Positions 49,301 to 56,600 of a stretch of DNA of 64,000 bases are shown piece after piece. Location of the stretch: positions 11,525,501 through 11,589,500 of the forward strand of contig JALIRH010000014.1 of the NCBI GenBank assembly GCA_023055505.1. The letters are read 5' to 3'. Position 1 is the first letter of the stretch. Each line of letters begins with the position of its first letter. The notes beneath the pieces were generated by a model. That model had not been told where the DNA came from and searched no databases. It saw only the letters and a list, made by a program, of their open reading frames with translations. The stretch is from Callipepla californica brunnescens. Lineage: Eukaryota > Chordata > Aves > Galliformes > Odontophoridae. The position numbers were made by a program, and so were the translations under genes.

Positions 49301-52259
49301 ACATTCATTTGACTCAAAGGTTATGATCTCTCAGATCACTAGTTTATGTCTGTGGAGGTCTGTGATTCTGAAGCAGACACCCTTGCAGTTGTGTACAAGC
49401 AGCTTGTAAGGCATTTTACAGCTTTCTTTGTCTCACTGTGAATTGCTGTGTTTTGATCTAACACTTGTCTGCAGTAACCCTGCTATATTGAAATGAAACA
49501 AACTTCTAGAGATGACCTGTGAGTTCAGCAGTTTCTGCTGAAAGATATATTAGATCCAAGATTGAATTTCTGCTTCATGCCAAGGGAAATCTGGAAAACT
49601 TGATGTTTTAAATGAGCACCTCATAGGATGGGAAGAAATTATTCCTTATCACCTTAAATAAGAAGTCTCTACTAACCTGTTTACAAAGGGTTTGGTTTTT
49701 ATTTATTCCTCTCAGCATTTTTCCTTACAAAGGGTTACTGATTGTATATGTATGAATTTTGAAGTACCTGGTTTTGTATTCTATCATGACAGAATTTTTC
49801 ATCAAGTGGCTCATCCCTGGCAACTGTTCTCTCAGCAAATACTAGAACTGAGCTTAAAAAATCGAGTTCTAGGTGTTGTTTTTACTGGTGACTCCAGTCT
49901 ACCTCTAAGTTATCTTTGTTGTGTTTCAGCTAAAGATAATCTGTCCCTGTTTGTCTTGTATCTACAGGTGACATGTTATCAAACATCCTTCTTTCTATGC
50001 TTAGATGTTTCATATTTCCTTTGCTACCTTGTTAAAGTTGTTGGAATATTCATGAGAGGGAATGATGTCCAGATGGAGGTTCTACCTGCAGATGTTAATC
50101 TGGACGGACACAGATCAGCTCTCATTTGTTTCAGTTCATGGAGTATGGCATTTGTTTAGTGCCATCCTTTAAGCCCTTCTACCTTTCTTCTTTCAATCTT
50201 CCACTTGCACTGTTCCCTTCCCCTCAGGTACAGCAACAAGTGGAAATGGAGACTTTGGTGACTGGAGTGCCTTCAACCAAGCTTCTCCTTGTCCCAGTGC
50301 TTCATCTGGAGAGCTCTTCAGCAGTGCAGCACAGCAACCAGCTATAGAGCTCTTCAGTGCCTCACAGCCAGCTTCTGGCCGGCCTCCAGCTGCTTCAAAT
50401 TCTACAGATCTTTTTGATTTGATGGGACCCTCGCAGACAACCTTGACCTCTTCAGAAAGTATGGATTTCTCTATGATGAGTTCCAATGCTGTGGGCATCG
50501 GTTTACCCATGTCCAGGTCACAGGTATGCTGCCTTTTGTACAGTTTCTAAATGAGGTTTCTCAGTCTTATGCCTCTCCTTAGTCACAATGTTGAAACTGG
50601 ATCCATTCCACTCTTGAAATCCATACCTCGTCACTCAGATGTTGTGACCAGCATTTCATAAGAATATTTTGTCTGAACATGACAAAATGTCCTGAAAATA
50701 AAAGGTGCTGGAAGTTCTTGAAAAGCCTCTTTTTATAAGCTAGTCTTCCCTTAGATGATCTTCATTGTTCTATGAAGTGTTGCTGCTGTGTTGGGGAAGA
50801 AGAGGTTGATGACATTTTTAAACCTTAGAGCCATCATCCACTGGATGTTACGGGTTTCCAACTCAGGTAGGTGGAGGTGAAGATGAGTCTGTTTTCCCAA
50901 AACCCAGAGCTGCCTGTTTAAGTGGAGAGTCACTGGTTTTTGGAAACCATAACAGGTCAACCTGATATTAGGAGTTAAAAATCAGTATGTCTGAGTTCTA
51001 AATTTGACAATACTGCATAGAGTGTTATTGACACTATTTTAACCCATCCTAATGATGTAGCAGCAAACGGCAACACTGCTTTGGAAGAGCTGAAGTTCAT
51101 AGAATAATCTCATTGGCTTTTTCTTGTGTCCTGTGGAAATATAAATACTTGCTGTTTAGTCCTGAAGTCTGTTAGTAATATTGTTTCCAATGTATGCCAA
51201 CAAACCCTTTTCTTTTTATTTTTTCCCAGCCCCTGCAGAGCGTGAACATGATGATGCCGAAGCCAAACTCTCTTTATAACACAAGCACAGAGGTGGTACA
51301 GAAGAGTGCAAGCAAAACTCTACCTTCAACTTGGTCAGATCCCAGTGTAAATATCAGTTTGGACAATTTAGTACCTGGGATGCAGCCTTCCAAACCCCAG
51401 CAGCCATCACTTAATACCATGATGCAGCAACAAAGTGAGTTACTGTTGAGGCTCTGTCTTGCTTGCACACTTTCTCAGGGCATTTAGTAAGCTGTCTTAG
51501 AGATGAAGTGTTCTGCTAATTACTGTTCTCCTGTGTTTAGCCATAACGGTTTTCTTAAACTACGTTTATGCTTCTGATACAAGTGGTATTATCCAAACAG
51601 AGATTGACAAGACTGGTAACTGCAGATCTTTACAGTAAAGTTTGCAGTGTTGCCATATCTTTATTTCAGGCTTCCTACCTGCTAGAGCTTCTCTAGAATG
51701 CACGCAGTAGTATTTTATAGCAATACATGCCTTTTAAAGCATGTACGGTGGAAATGAGTGCAGTAGCTACATTTTGGCTATCGTGTCTTTGATCACAGTG
51801 CATCACATCTTTGATATCATGTAAGTTAACTTAAAATACATAAGCACCTTGAAATGGATTCTGATAAATTATTTTTGCATCTTTTGTCTTTTTGCAGATA
51901 TGCAACAACCTATGAATGTCATGACTCAAAACTTTGCAGCCGTGAACCTCAATCCTCAACCTAACATGATGCCTGTTCGACCCCAGACAAGCCCACTGAT
52001 GGGAGGGTCCATCCCTGTGGGGATGGGAATGCCCAATGTGATGCCAGGTACGATGGGGATGACCTCCATGGGACCCATGCCTGTGTTGAACCAGGGAACG
52101 ATGGGAATGAACATGAACATGGGAGTGCCAGCTACAGGAATGGGTTTGACGGGCACAATAGGAATGGGAATAACCAATATCTCTATGATTTCTATGACTC
52201 CTGGGACTGTACAACCCAAGCAAGATGCCTTTGCAAATTTTGCCAATTTTAGCAAATAA
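7349..52259 (+). CDS. CLINT1: CLINT1 (epsinR/enthoprotin), complete 12-exon coding region, 652 aa
   Basis: The coding exons are 7349-7389, 29425-29529, 30183-30279, 31762-31870, 32585-32749, 36132-36306, 41179-41422, 42259-42340, 47122-47199, 50228-50523, 51230-51434 and 51898-52259. They sum to 1959 nt, keep one frame and end in TAA. The protein is an ENTH-domain adaptor (about residues 16-150) that in the known family binds PtdIns4P and the SNARE Vti1b, and recruits clathrin, AP-1 and GGAs at the trans-Golgi network and endosomes. Visible motifs are LVDLLFDG (325-332), DPFGGFADF (344-352), DFGDWSAF (374-381), DLFDLMG (426-432) and the C-terminal AFANFANFSK. The ENTH part reads almost identically to human CLINT1 as I recall it, and the length is close to the human isoforms (about 625-643). 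The start was chosen because MLNMWKVRELVDKA is the family N-terminus, G sits at -3, and no ATG lies in the 200 bp upstream. There is no frameshift or missing exon. The flanking region on each side holds no second recognisable gene. Confidence 0.98.
20049..20102 (+). repeat. Short tandem duplication, about 32-bp unit x 2
   Basis: The 17-bp core CACACTAAAGCGATTCG occurs at 20054-20070 and again at 20086-20102. TCTGT precedes each copy, with one extra A in the second. The tails after the core differ. Confidence 0.9.
27061..27240 (+). promoter_or_regulatory. Possible noncoding regulatory element in intron 1
   Basis: The stretch looks less degenerate than its surroundings and contains the perfect 12-bp palindrome ATTGATATCAAT (27168-27179). 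The palindrome overlaps a PBX-like ATCAATCA, and TTATTAAA lies just upstream. The call is compositional only; no conservation data were available. Confidence 0.25.
27574..27595 (+). repeat. Poly-T tract (22 T)
   Basis: An uninterrupted T22 in intron 1, not next to an exon. It could be the tail of an old antisense retroposed sequence, but no element is recognisable beside it. Confidence 0.9.
27953..27973 (+). other. G-quadruplex-forming motif in intron 1
   Basis: Four G runs of 6, 4, 5 and 3 are separated by single T residues, which fits a very stable parallel quadruplex with 1-nt loops. It lies on the transcribed-sense strand, so it would also be in the pre-mRNA. Confidence 0.75.
29425..29529 (+). 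CDS. CLINT1: CLINT1 coding exon 2 (aa 14-48)
   Basis: It follows a long T tract and TTTGCAG acceptor, and its donor is GTAAGT. It encodes TNVVMNYSEIESKVREATND and then DPWGPSG, the conserved early ENTH segment. Introns of phase 2 flank it on both sides, so it is symmetric (105 nt), but skipping it would destroy the fold. Confidence 0.98.
29530..30182 (+). other. CLINT1: CLINT1 intron 2
   Basis: A 653-bp GT-AG phase 2 intron, T-rich, with no recognisable element inside. Confidence 0.93.
30183..30279 (+). CDS. CLINT1: CLINT1 coding exon 3 (aa 49-81)
   Basis: The acceptor is TTTCTTAG and the donor GTGTGT (phase 0). It encodes the ENTH helices with FMYEQFPELMNMLWTRMLK followed by DNKKNWRRVYK. 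The NWRRVYK stretch is a strong ENTH-family signature. Confidence 0.98.
30280..31761 (+). other. CLINT1: CLINT1 intron 3, with G-quadruplex motif and A-rich microsatellite
   Basis: A phase 0 intron. It contains a G-rich run at 31536-31559 with at least four runs of three or more G. An AAAAT-type pentanucleotide repeat at about 31687-31715 lies just before exon 4. Otherwise I see nothing. Confidence 0.9.
31762..31870 (+). CDS. CLINT1: CLINT1 coding exon 4 (aa 82-117)
   Basis: It encodes SLLLLAYLIRNGSERVV and then the REHIYDLRSLENYHFV segment, the hydrophobic core helices of the ENTH solenoid. The acceptor is TTTTATAG and the donor GTGAGC (phase 1). Confidence 0.98.
31871..32584 (+). other. 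CLINT1: CLINT1 intron 4
   Basis: A 714-bp phase 1 intron. Small antisense ORFs cross it, but they overlap exon 5 in another frame and are shadows. No repeat was recognised. Confidence 0.92.
32585..32749 (+). CDS. CLINT1: CLINT1 coding exon 5 (aa 118-172)
   Basis: It encodes the end of the ENTH domain (GINIRQKVKEMVEFAQDDD), a strongly basic run (RLREERKKAKKNKDKY, residues 144-159) and the start of the linker (GVSSDSVGGFRY). The donor GTGAGT is at 32750. Read-through past this donor stays open for 14 codons to TAG at 32791-32793, and an AATAAA lies at 32955; see the findings for a possible truncated product. Confidence 0.98.
32750..36131 (+). other. CLINT1: CLINT1 intron 5
   Basis: A phase 1 intron of 3.4 kb. 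Its first 240 bp contain an in-frame stop (32791-32793), an AATAAA (32955-32960) and a T tract (32974-32987), which together could form an alternative 3' end. The rest is T-rich with no recognisable element. Confidence 0.9.
32955..32960 (+). terminator. Candidate intronic poly(A) signal AATAAA
   Basis: It lies 206 bp past the exon 5 donor, followed 14 bp later by an uninterrupted T tract that could act as a downstream U-rich element. Use of the site is unproven. Confidence 0.35.
36132..36306 (+). CDS. CLINT1: CLINT1 coding exon 6 (aa 173-230)
   Basis: It encodes SERYDPEPKSKWDEDWDK and then the conserved SDKLGELSDKIGSTIDD and ISKFRRKDREDSPERC linker. This mixed-charge segment is outside the ENTH fold and contains SP sites that are probable phosphorylation targets (inference). 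The acceptor is TTACGCAG and the donor GTACTA (phase 2), the weakest-looking donor of the gene. Confidence 0.97.
36307..41178 (+). other. CLINT1: CLINT1 intron 6
   Basis: A 4.9-kb phase 2 intron, AT-rich, with T tracts near 38710, 38933-38948 and 39518. I see no transposon, RNA gene or coding segment. Confidence 0.9.
41179..41422 (+). CDS. CLINT1: CLINT1 coding exon 7 (aa 231-312)
   Basis: It begins with SDSDEEKSRRSKSPK, an acidic/basic stretch typical of casein-kinase and SR-like sites. It continues through ETVTTKHIHITQATE, SRHKRSANPSKTIDLGAAAH and YTGDKASPEQN, all conserved in the family. The acceptor is TTCTTCTAG and the donor GTGAGA (phase 0). Read-through into the intron is open for another 45 codons to the stop at 41558, which I regard as chance. 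Confidence 0.97.
41423..42258 (+). other. CLINT1: CLINT1 intron 7
   Basis: An 836-bp phase 0 intron. It has a T tract at about 41690-41706 and nothing else of note. Confidence 0.92.
42259..42340 (+). CDS. CLINT1: CLINT1 coding exon 8 (aa 313-339), clathrin-binding motif
   Basis: It encodes a Ser-rich lead, then NDLVDLLFDGVSQPVAT. The DLVDLFDG motif of mammalian CLINT1 is a clathrin-heavy-chain binding site in the literature. Here an extra Leu codon (TTG) makes it LVDLLFDG. The acceptor is TTCTTCAG and the donor GTTAGC (phase 1). Confidence 0.96.
43268..43382 (-). mobile_element. CR1-type LINE, 3'-end portion, antisense
   Basis: The + strand begins AATCATAGAATCA (43271-43283), the reverse complement of the CR1 3'-terminal repeat. 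It continues with the familiar GACCTTCAAGATCATCTAGTCC-type segment and a CCACTAAACCATGTCCCT segment, as in galliform CR1 copies. It is interrupted at 43382 by the LTR and continues at 43937. Confidence 0.88.
43383..43931. mobile_element. Solo LTR of an endogenous retrovirus, inserted in a CR1
   Basis: A 549-bp block starts TGTCAATGGTTTA and ends TAAAACCATAACA, giving imperfect terminal inverted repeats with TG...CA ends. It interrupts a continuous CR1 and is flanked by AAAGG (43378-43382) and GAAGG (43932-43936), a 5-bp target duplication with one change. No gag, pol or env sequence is present, so it is a recombined solo LTR. AATAAA occurs on both strands about 200 bp in from each end, so the orientation is not settled. 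A 5-bp duplication fits ERVL-like avian elements better than alpharetroviruses, which usually give 6 bp. Confidence 0.8.
43937..44003 (-). mobile_element. CR1-type LINE, continuation beyond the LTR
   Basis: The text TTTCTCGAACACCTCCAGGG, then GACGGTGACT, CACTTCCCCGGGCAGCC and TTCCATTGCC follows the CR1 consensus directly after the segment ending at 43382. Similarity fades near 44003, which marks the 5' truncation of the element. Confidence 0.85.
47122..47199 (+). CDS. CLINT1: CLINT1 coding exon 9 (aa 340-365), DPFGGFADF exon
   Basis: This 78-nt exon lies between two phase 1 introns, so it could be skipped in frame. It encodes DASADPFGGFADFSSAAASA and then SFPSSQ. FGGFADF resembles the acidic-phenylalanine motifs that bind the gamma-ear of AP-1 and GGAs. 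The acceptor is TGTTTCTAG and the donor GTAGGA. Confidence 0.97.
47200..50227 (+). other. CLINT1: CLINT1 intron 9
   Basis: A 3.0-kb phase 1 intron with a C tract near 47960 and a probable homeodomain/POU-type regulatory block at 48230-48480. No transposon was recognised. Confidence 0.9.
48230..48480 (+). promoter_or_regulatory. Candidate intronic enhancer with three TGATTAATC sites and an octamer
   Basis: The octamer ATGCAAAT is at 48273-48280. GATTAATC occurs at 48335-48342, 48387-48394 and 48438-48445, each preceded by T. The spacings of 52 and 51 bp are close to five helical turns. The GATTA/TAATC half sites are those bound by OTX/PITX/other homeodomain proteins, and ATGCAAAT by POU proteins. 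Enhancer function and the target gene are inference. Confidence 0.45.
50228..50523 (+). CDS. CLINT1: CLINT1 coding exon 10 (aa 366-464), AP-1/GGA and clathrin motifs
   Basis: It encodes GNGDFGDWSAFNQ (gamma-ear binding type motif, residues 374-381), an Ala/Ser/Pro-rich disordered stretch, and DLFDLMG (426-432, second clathrin-type motif). It then gives a Met/Ser-rich segment ending GLPMSRSQ. The acceptor is TCCCCTCAG and the donor GTATGC (phase 0). Confidence 0.97.
50524..51229 (+). other. CLINT1: CLINT1 intron 10
   Basis: A 706-bp phase 0 intron with no recognisable feature. Confidence 0.92.
51230..51434 (+). CDS. CLINT1: CLINT1 coding exon 11 (aa 465-532)
   Basis: It starts PLQSVNMMMPKPNSLYNTST, the segment that I recall as optional (about 18 residues) in human isoforms. 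It then encodes VVQKSASKTLPSTWSDPSVN, LDNLVPGMQPSKPQQPSLNT and MMQQQ. I do not see a good internal acceptor at the exact human-like position, so the short isoform may not be made here in the same way. The acceptor is TTTTTCCCAG and the donor GTGAGT (phase 1). Confidence 0.97.
51435..51897 (+). other. CLINT1: CLINT1 intron 11
   Basis: A 463-bp phase 1 intron with no recognisable feature. Confidence 0.92.
51898..52259 (+). CDS. CLINT1: CLINT1 terminal coding exon 12 (aa 533-652) with stop
   Basis: It begins NMQQPMNVMTQNF and is rich in Met, Gly, Asn, Pro and Thr: 21 of 120 residues are Met, many in GTMGM/NMNMGV-type repeats. It ends KQDAFANFANFSK, the conserved C-terminus. The stop TAA at 52257-52259 overlaps an AATAAA. 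The acceptor is TTTTTGCAG. Confidence 0.98.
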
Positions 52260-52285
52260 AGATTGTAAAAATAAATAAAAATAAA
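52255..52285 (+). terminator. CLINT1: Cluster of four AATAAA hexamers at the CLINT1 stop codon
   Basis: AATAAA occurs at 52255, 52270, 52274 and 52280, the first overlapping the TAA stop. If used, it would give a very short 3'UTR. No strong GU-rich element is evident immediately after, so use is uncertain. Confidence 0.45.
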
Positions 52286-53313
52286 TGGGCAGTCTGAATG
52301 AAGGATTTTTAGCTGTATAAATATAGCTGGGAAGGGATGGAAAACACCGATCAATACATCTTTTTGTTCTTTTTTTTTTTTTAATTTCTTCTTTATCAGT
52401 TCAAGGATCTACAGAAAGAACCAAAAGCTATTTTCTAAATGTTAAAATAACTAGTGTTCAAATTCTGGAGAGATGAAAGGTTCTTCTAAGGAATGTATAA
52501 AATGATTTTGCAAAATAATTTGTATTGAGACCATCAAAGCCTTTCCTAGGTAGAAGAACCAATTTTAACCGTGGGTCTTGATGGAAGACTGGAACAGGGG
52601 TTGAGTAAAAATGATTGAATCTAATTTTATACTTTTCTTTTTCTTGAAGAGCTTGACTTTCTTTTCCCCCTCTCCCTGATCACTCTGTCGTAAGTGGATC
52701 ATTCCTTTTACTACCACTCTAAGTCCGCAATTGAAATCACTCAAGTACAATAATCAGTTTTTTATAAGAATATATATTTTTGTCCAAAAAATGGCCTACA
52801 TATGTGATTATGGCTAATTCAAAGGGACCTGGAATGTATATATACTTTTGCTAATGTTCCAGCCACACTGCTGTATTACTCAAATTTTTATTGTAAAAAT
52901 CGTCTCTCAGCAATTTGGCGATCACTGGATTTTTGGGGCATTACATGCCACCGTTGTTATAACTGATATCCATTGCAGGCCTGGGAGAAGATTTGACTGA
53001 GACTGCTGGAAGGTTTCCTTTTATAAAAACTCCAGAAAATGCACTTTCTTGCAGTTCTTTTACAGTGGAAGTTAGCATCATTTGTATTGCCAGCATCCCT
53101 ATGGAGCCACTGGTTTACAGTGTCAGCAGCAGTCAGAAGGCAAAAACGTTCATTTTTTGCATATTACAAAAAAATAACAAGATGAATTACACTGTTAAGT
53201 AAATCTATAACCCTACCTAATCCAACAGCATTTGACTTTAGCTTTCATATAAATCACGTTTAGTGATTCTTTTGTGTAAATATGGCATTAGCAACTGTGG
53301 AAACCAATAGAAG

Positions 53314-53336
53314 AATAAAATATATATATTAATAAA
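53314..53336 (+). terminator. CLINT1: Distal poly(A) signals AATAAA (53314, 53331)
   Basis: Two AATAAA hexamers lie 17 bp apart about 1.06 kb after the stop codon. They are plausible main cleavage signals for CLINT1. The alternative is the ATTAAA pair at 53632-53649. Confidence 0.5.
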
Positions 53337-53631
53337 GGAAACCTGTAGCAGTCAAAGATTTTACTGACTTACTGAAAACAAAAGAATGAATTATGTTTGG
53401 GTTTTTTTTTTCTTATGTAATTCTGCATCTGAGTTCACATGAATCATAATTCTAGAATGTGGAATACAAAGATATTGTTATATTCACAAGCTGGGAATAT
53501 TGGTAAGAATAAGCACTATGCTATAGGTATGAAATTTATTTCCTCCCTTTTCTTACATTGAATTTCTTTTTTATTATTAAGTTGATAAAACTTTGTTTCC
53601 ATTGTATTCATAATGTTCTGTTATACATAAC

Positions 53632-53649
53632 ATTAAAATGTTCATTAAA
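53632..53649 (+). terminator. CLINT1: Alternative distal poly(A) signals ATTAAA (53632, 53644)
   Basis: Two ATTAAA hexamers are followed within 20 bp by TGTTGGGCTGCTTTTCTTTT, a GU/U-rich downstream element. This makes it the best context for the far 3' end. Confidence 0.45.
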
Positions 53650-53660
53650 ATCAATGTTGG

Positions 53661-56600
53661 GCTGCTTTTCTTTTCATTCCATTTGACATTTATGAGAGCA
53701 TTTGGGAAAAAAAAATAATTTTAATTTGGGCAAAGTAATTTTTATAAATAATTTAAAATTGTTTAATGACTTCTTATCTGAAGCCTTCCCTATCTGGCTC
53801 TACCGTTAGGAATTAAAAATGAAGCAGGCAAGATATCCTGACCCGCTCCAGCCTTGCTAATGCTCCATCTACAACATTTCTAATTAGGCAGAAATTCATG
53901 TACTTCAGCTAAGTGGTAATGAAAAGTGATTCATTTGCTGAATAAGAGATGAGAGTGAGTGTAATTAGCTGACTGCGGTTTTTAATCTTTCAACAATTCA
54001 ATGTGTTTAAATTAGTTTCAAAGAATAGGAGCTTTCAAGTGTTGTTACATCAAAGTAATCAAGGCAGGCTTCAGCAGCTGAGTAGGAGAGATCGCTCTGG
54101 TTCCTGTTCTCAAACCTTTAAACTTCTTTGGAATAACCATCCTCAGAACCTCGTGCTGACAGATGGGAAGATCCAAACTGCTTCAATACATGCGGAATTG
54201 CCGAAGAAAGCTGGTTCTGGAGGGTGGATGGGAGGAAGGAAAACTAAGCCTGTAGTTGGTGTTTCTTCCTGGTGAGTCGGGTAAACCCATTCAGTATATT
54301 GTCCTCTTAAAGTAAGTTCAGCTGGTTATATAGTTGGCACTGAGTTTAAAGATGGTGTTGTTGTTGACACTGCTCAGATCTCTTTGAGGAACTGGTGTTT
54401 TAGTTTCTCATCAGGAGATTGATTGTAACTAAACATTTGTCAGGGATCAGAGTGACTCTGGTGGGAGTTCAGTCGGTCAGTTCAGGGTCTTTGGGTCTGT
54501 CACAGATAGCTCAGTCAGTGGTACATGGCCTTACAGACCAGATGTAGCTCTGAACTGATTCACTGCCCAAACCTACATCGTTCTTTGTGTGGGCTGATGT
54601 TCTGACTGTGAACAGGGCTGTGTGGAGTGGGAAAAGAAGTTCCTTCATCGATTGCTGTTTTCTGCAGGTAGGTGGGAGGGAAGTCCTAAATCAACATAGA
54701 AAACATGCTAAGATCTCTTTAGAACATGGGTCAGATGCGTTCCCATGCAACTTTTGCCTGCAGTGATGAGAGCTTCTGCATGGAAGTTTCACCCCCTTCT
54801 CTCCTTCAATTAAAGACATAGAATGTAGGTAGTTGTGCTCAACAGAATATGGCTTACATCTGTAGAGACAGAATATTAAACGGATTGCTAGTGCTAAGCA
54901 AAAAACACTGAGCATGTTTAAGATGGATATCCCAATACTGTGGTATGGGAAAAATAGCATGTTAATAATTGAAAACAAATGATCTTTTCAGGTGTAAGTG
55001 TAAATGAGCTGCTGTGTGAGCACTGACAGTTTGCCCGTTCATCAGTATAACTAGAGCATAATGTAAGTCATGCTCTTATGTTCAACGTGTTAAAGCCAGG
55101 TCTGGCTGTAACTGCATGCCAACCAGGAGCCTGGAACGCACACAGCACATGGCTACGTGGTGTGCTGCCATGGGTTTAGCTTTGCAGAGAGAGAGAGAGG
55201 ATAGACTGTATCCTGTGCTGAGAGATGCTACTGAGTGCAGAGGTGGTAAAGCTGGGAAATTTTAGATAAAATCAGTGGGATCCTTCCTAAAATTCATCTG
55301 TACTTCAGGGAAGCAGAAGCCATTCCCCGTGTATGTTTTTTGAGCCATCTCTTAGAGAATAAACCTTGATGATATGTGCAAAGGAGTAATAAACTGCAGC
55401 ACAGGTGCAGGTTCAGGGATAACTAGAGCATCCGCTATGTTCTACAAAAGAAGTTCTATTTGAAACAGCTAAACAAGGGTATTTATAGCAGCATCTGTTT
55501 CAGCTATATCTGTCAGCTAAGAGCAGTCTGACACTGCTTAAGGGAGGTGGGGGAGGGATTTATCAATGAAGTGTTTACATAATGCAGGCAGGCATTGTAT
55601 ACTCAAGGTGATGCCAACTCTAACAGGATAACAAATATCTAAAGACACTTTTATTCTCTGAGGCCTTTGCTCCAGGAGTCACTCTACAAAATTGCCTCTG
55701 TGTTCCTCTGTGCGCGGCTGTAAACACTTTTATAGCATATGACATTTTATAGTATCTTCACTTGGTTCTGATTAAAGCTTTTCATGGAGATGTAATTTTT
55801 CCCTCCCACCCTCCAGGTATTCGAAGCCACCGCTCACTGAGAGTCACAGCTGTCTCAGGCAAACCCGCAGGGTTTGACTGCACGTTGAAAATCTTTGTTT
55901 TAAGCAAAATATTTGACTGCTAAGGAAACTTTCAGTCAGAAACGTCAGCGTGCTGAAAAATCACTGAATGTACTGTTCCGGGCAGCAGCTGGCAGGTTTG
56001 ACTGGCAAAAAGAATGAGAGAATTGGAAACCAGATGCTGAATGCCTGCTTCCAATTATTCCACCCAGGAGCTCTGCCTGCAAGGAGCAGGAGTCGTCCTC
56101 TTCTTCCCATACTGCTGCCTGAAGCCCAGCTCCTTGCTGGGGACGTGTGCTGCTCCTCGCAGGCTGGGGCTGCGTGGTGATGGAGCTCTGCAGCTCCTTC
56201 ACATCAGCCAGAAGTGCACAGTCACTGTGAACGTTTCCCCCCAAAGCACTTGGATTCGGAGCTGACCTAATGTTTGAGACAGCTCTGTGGGAGAGCTCCT
56301 GGGGTGGTGGGAGAGACGGAGGACGGCTGTTGTTGTCGCTGTGCTTCTAGGATGTGCTGTGTGGGAGCTGCTCGTAGAGCTTCAGGGAAACACAGAGGCA
56401 GAAAGCAAGTCGCAAAGAGCTCGGTGAGCCCAGCAAACGTTGTGAGACAAAAGGGGGACTGTGGAATCTGTGGGTCTGTACAGCTCAGTCTGTGCACAGT
56501 TCTGCCCAGCTGGGATGCTAGAGAAGCTTGGTCCTATTCAGGTCCAACAGCCTTGAAAAACTGAAACGTCTTTCTTTCTTTTTGATGTGATTCTAAGTCT

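Larger units (their letters stand above)
52260..53660 (+). other. CLINT1: CLINT1 3'UTR (end estimated)
   Basis: AT-rich sequence follows the stop codon, with several poly(A) signals. The last strong ones are AATAAA at 53314 and 53331 and ATTAAA at 53632 and 53644, after which there is a T/GT-rich stretch at about 53655-53690. I place the distal end between 53350 and 53670. Small ORFs here are not credible genes. Confidence 0.65.

Noticed and set aside
51831..52223. A His-rich antisense frame over exon 12.
   Set aside because: It is the reverse-strand shadow of the Met-rich CLINT1 tail; ATG/CAT repeats give His on the other strand.
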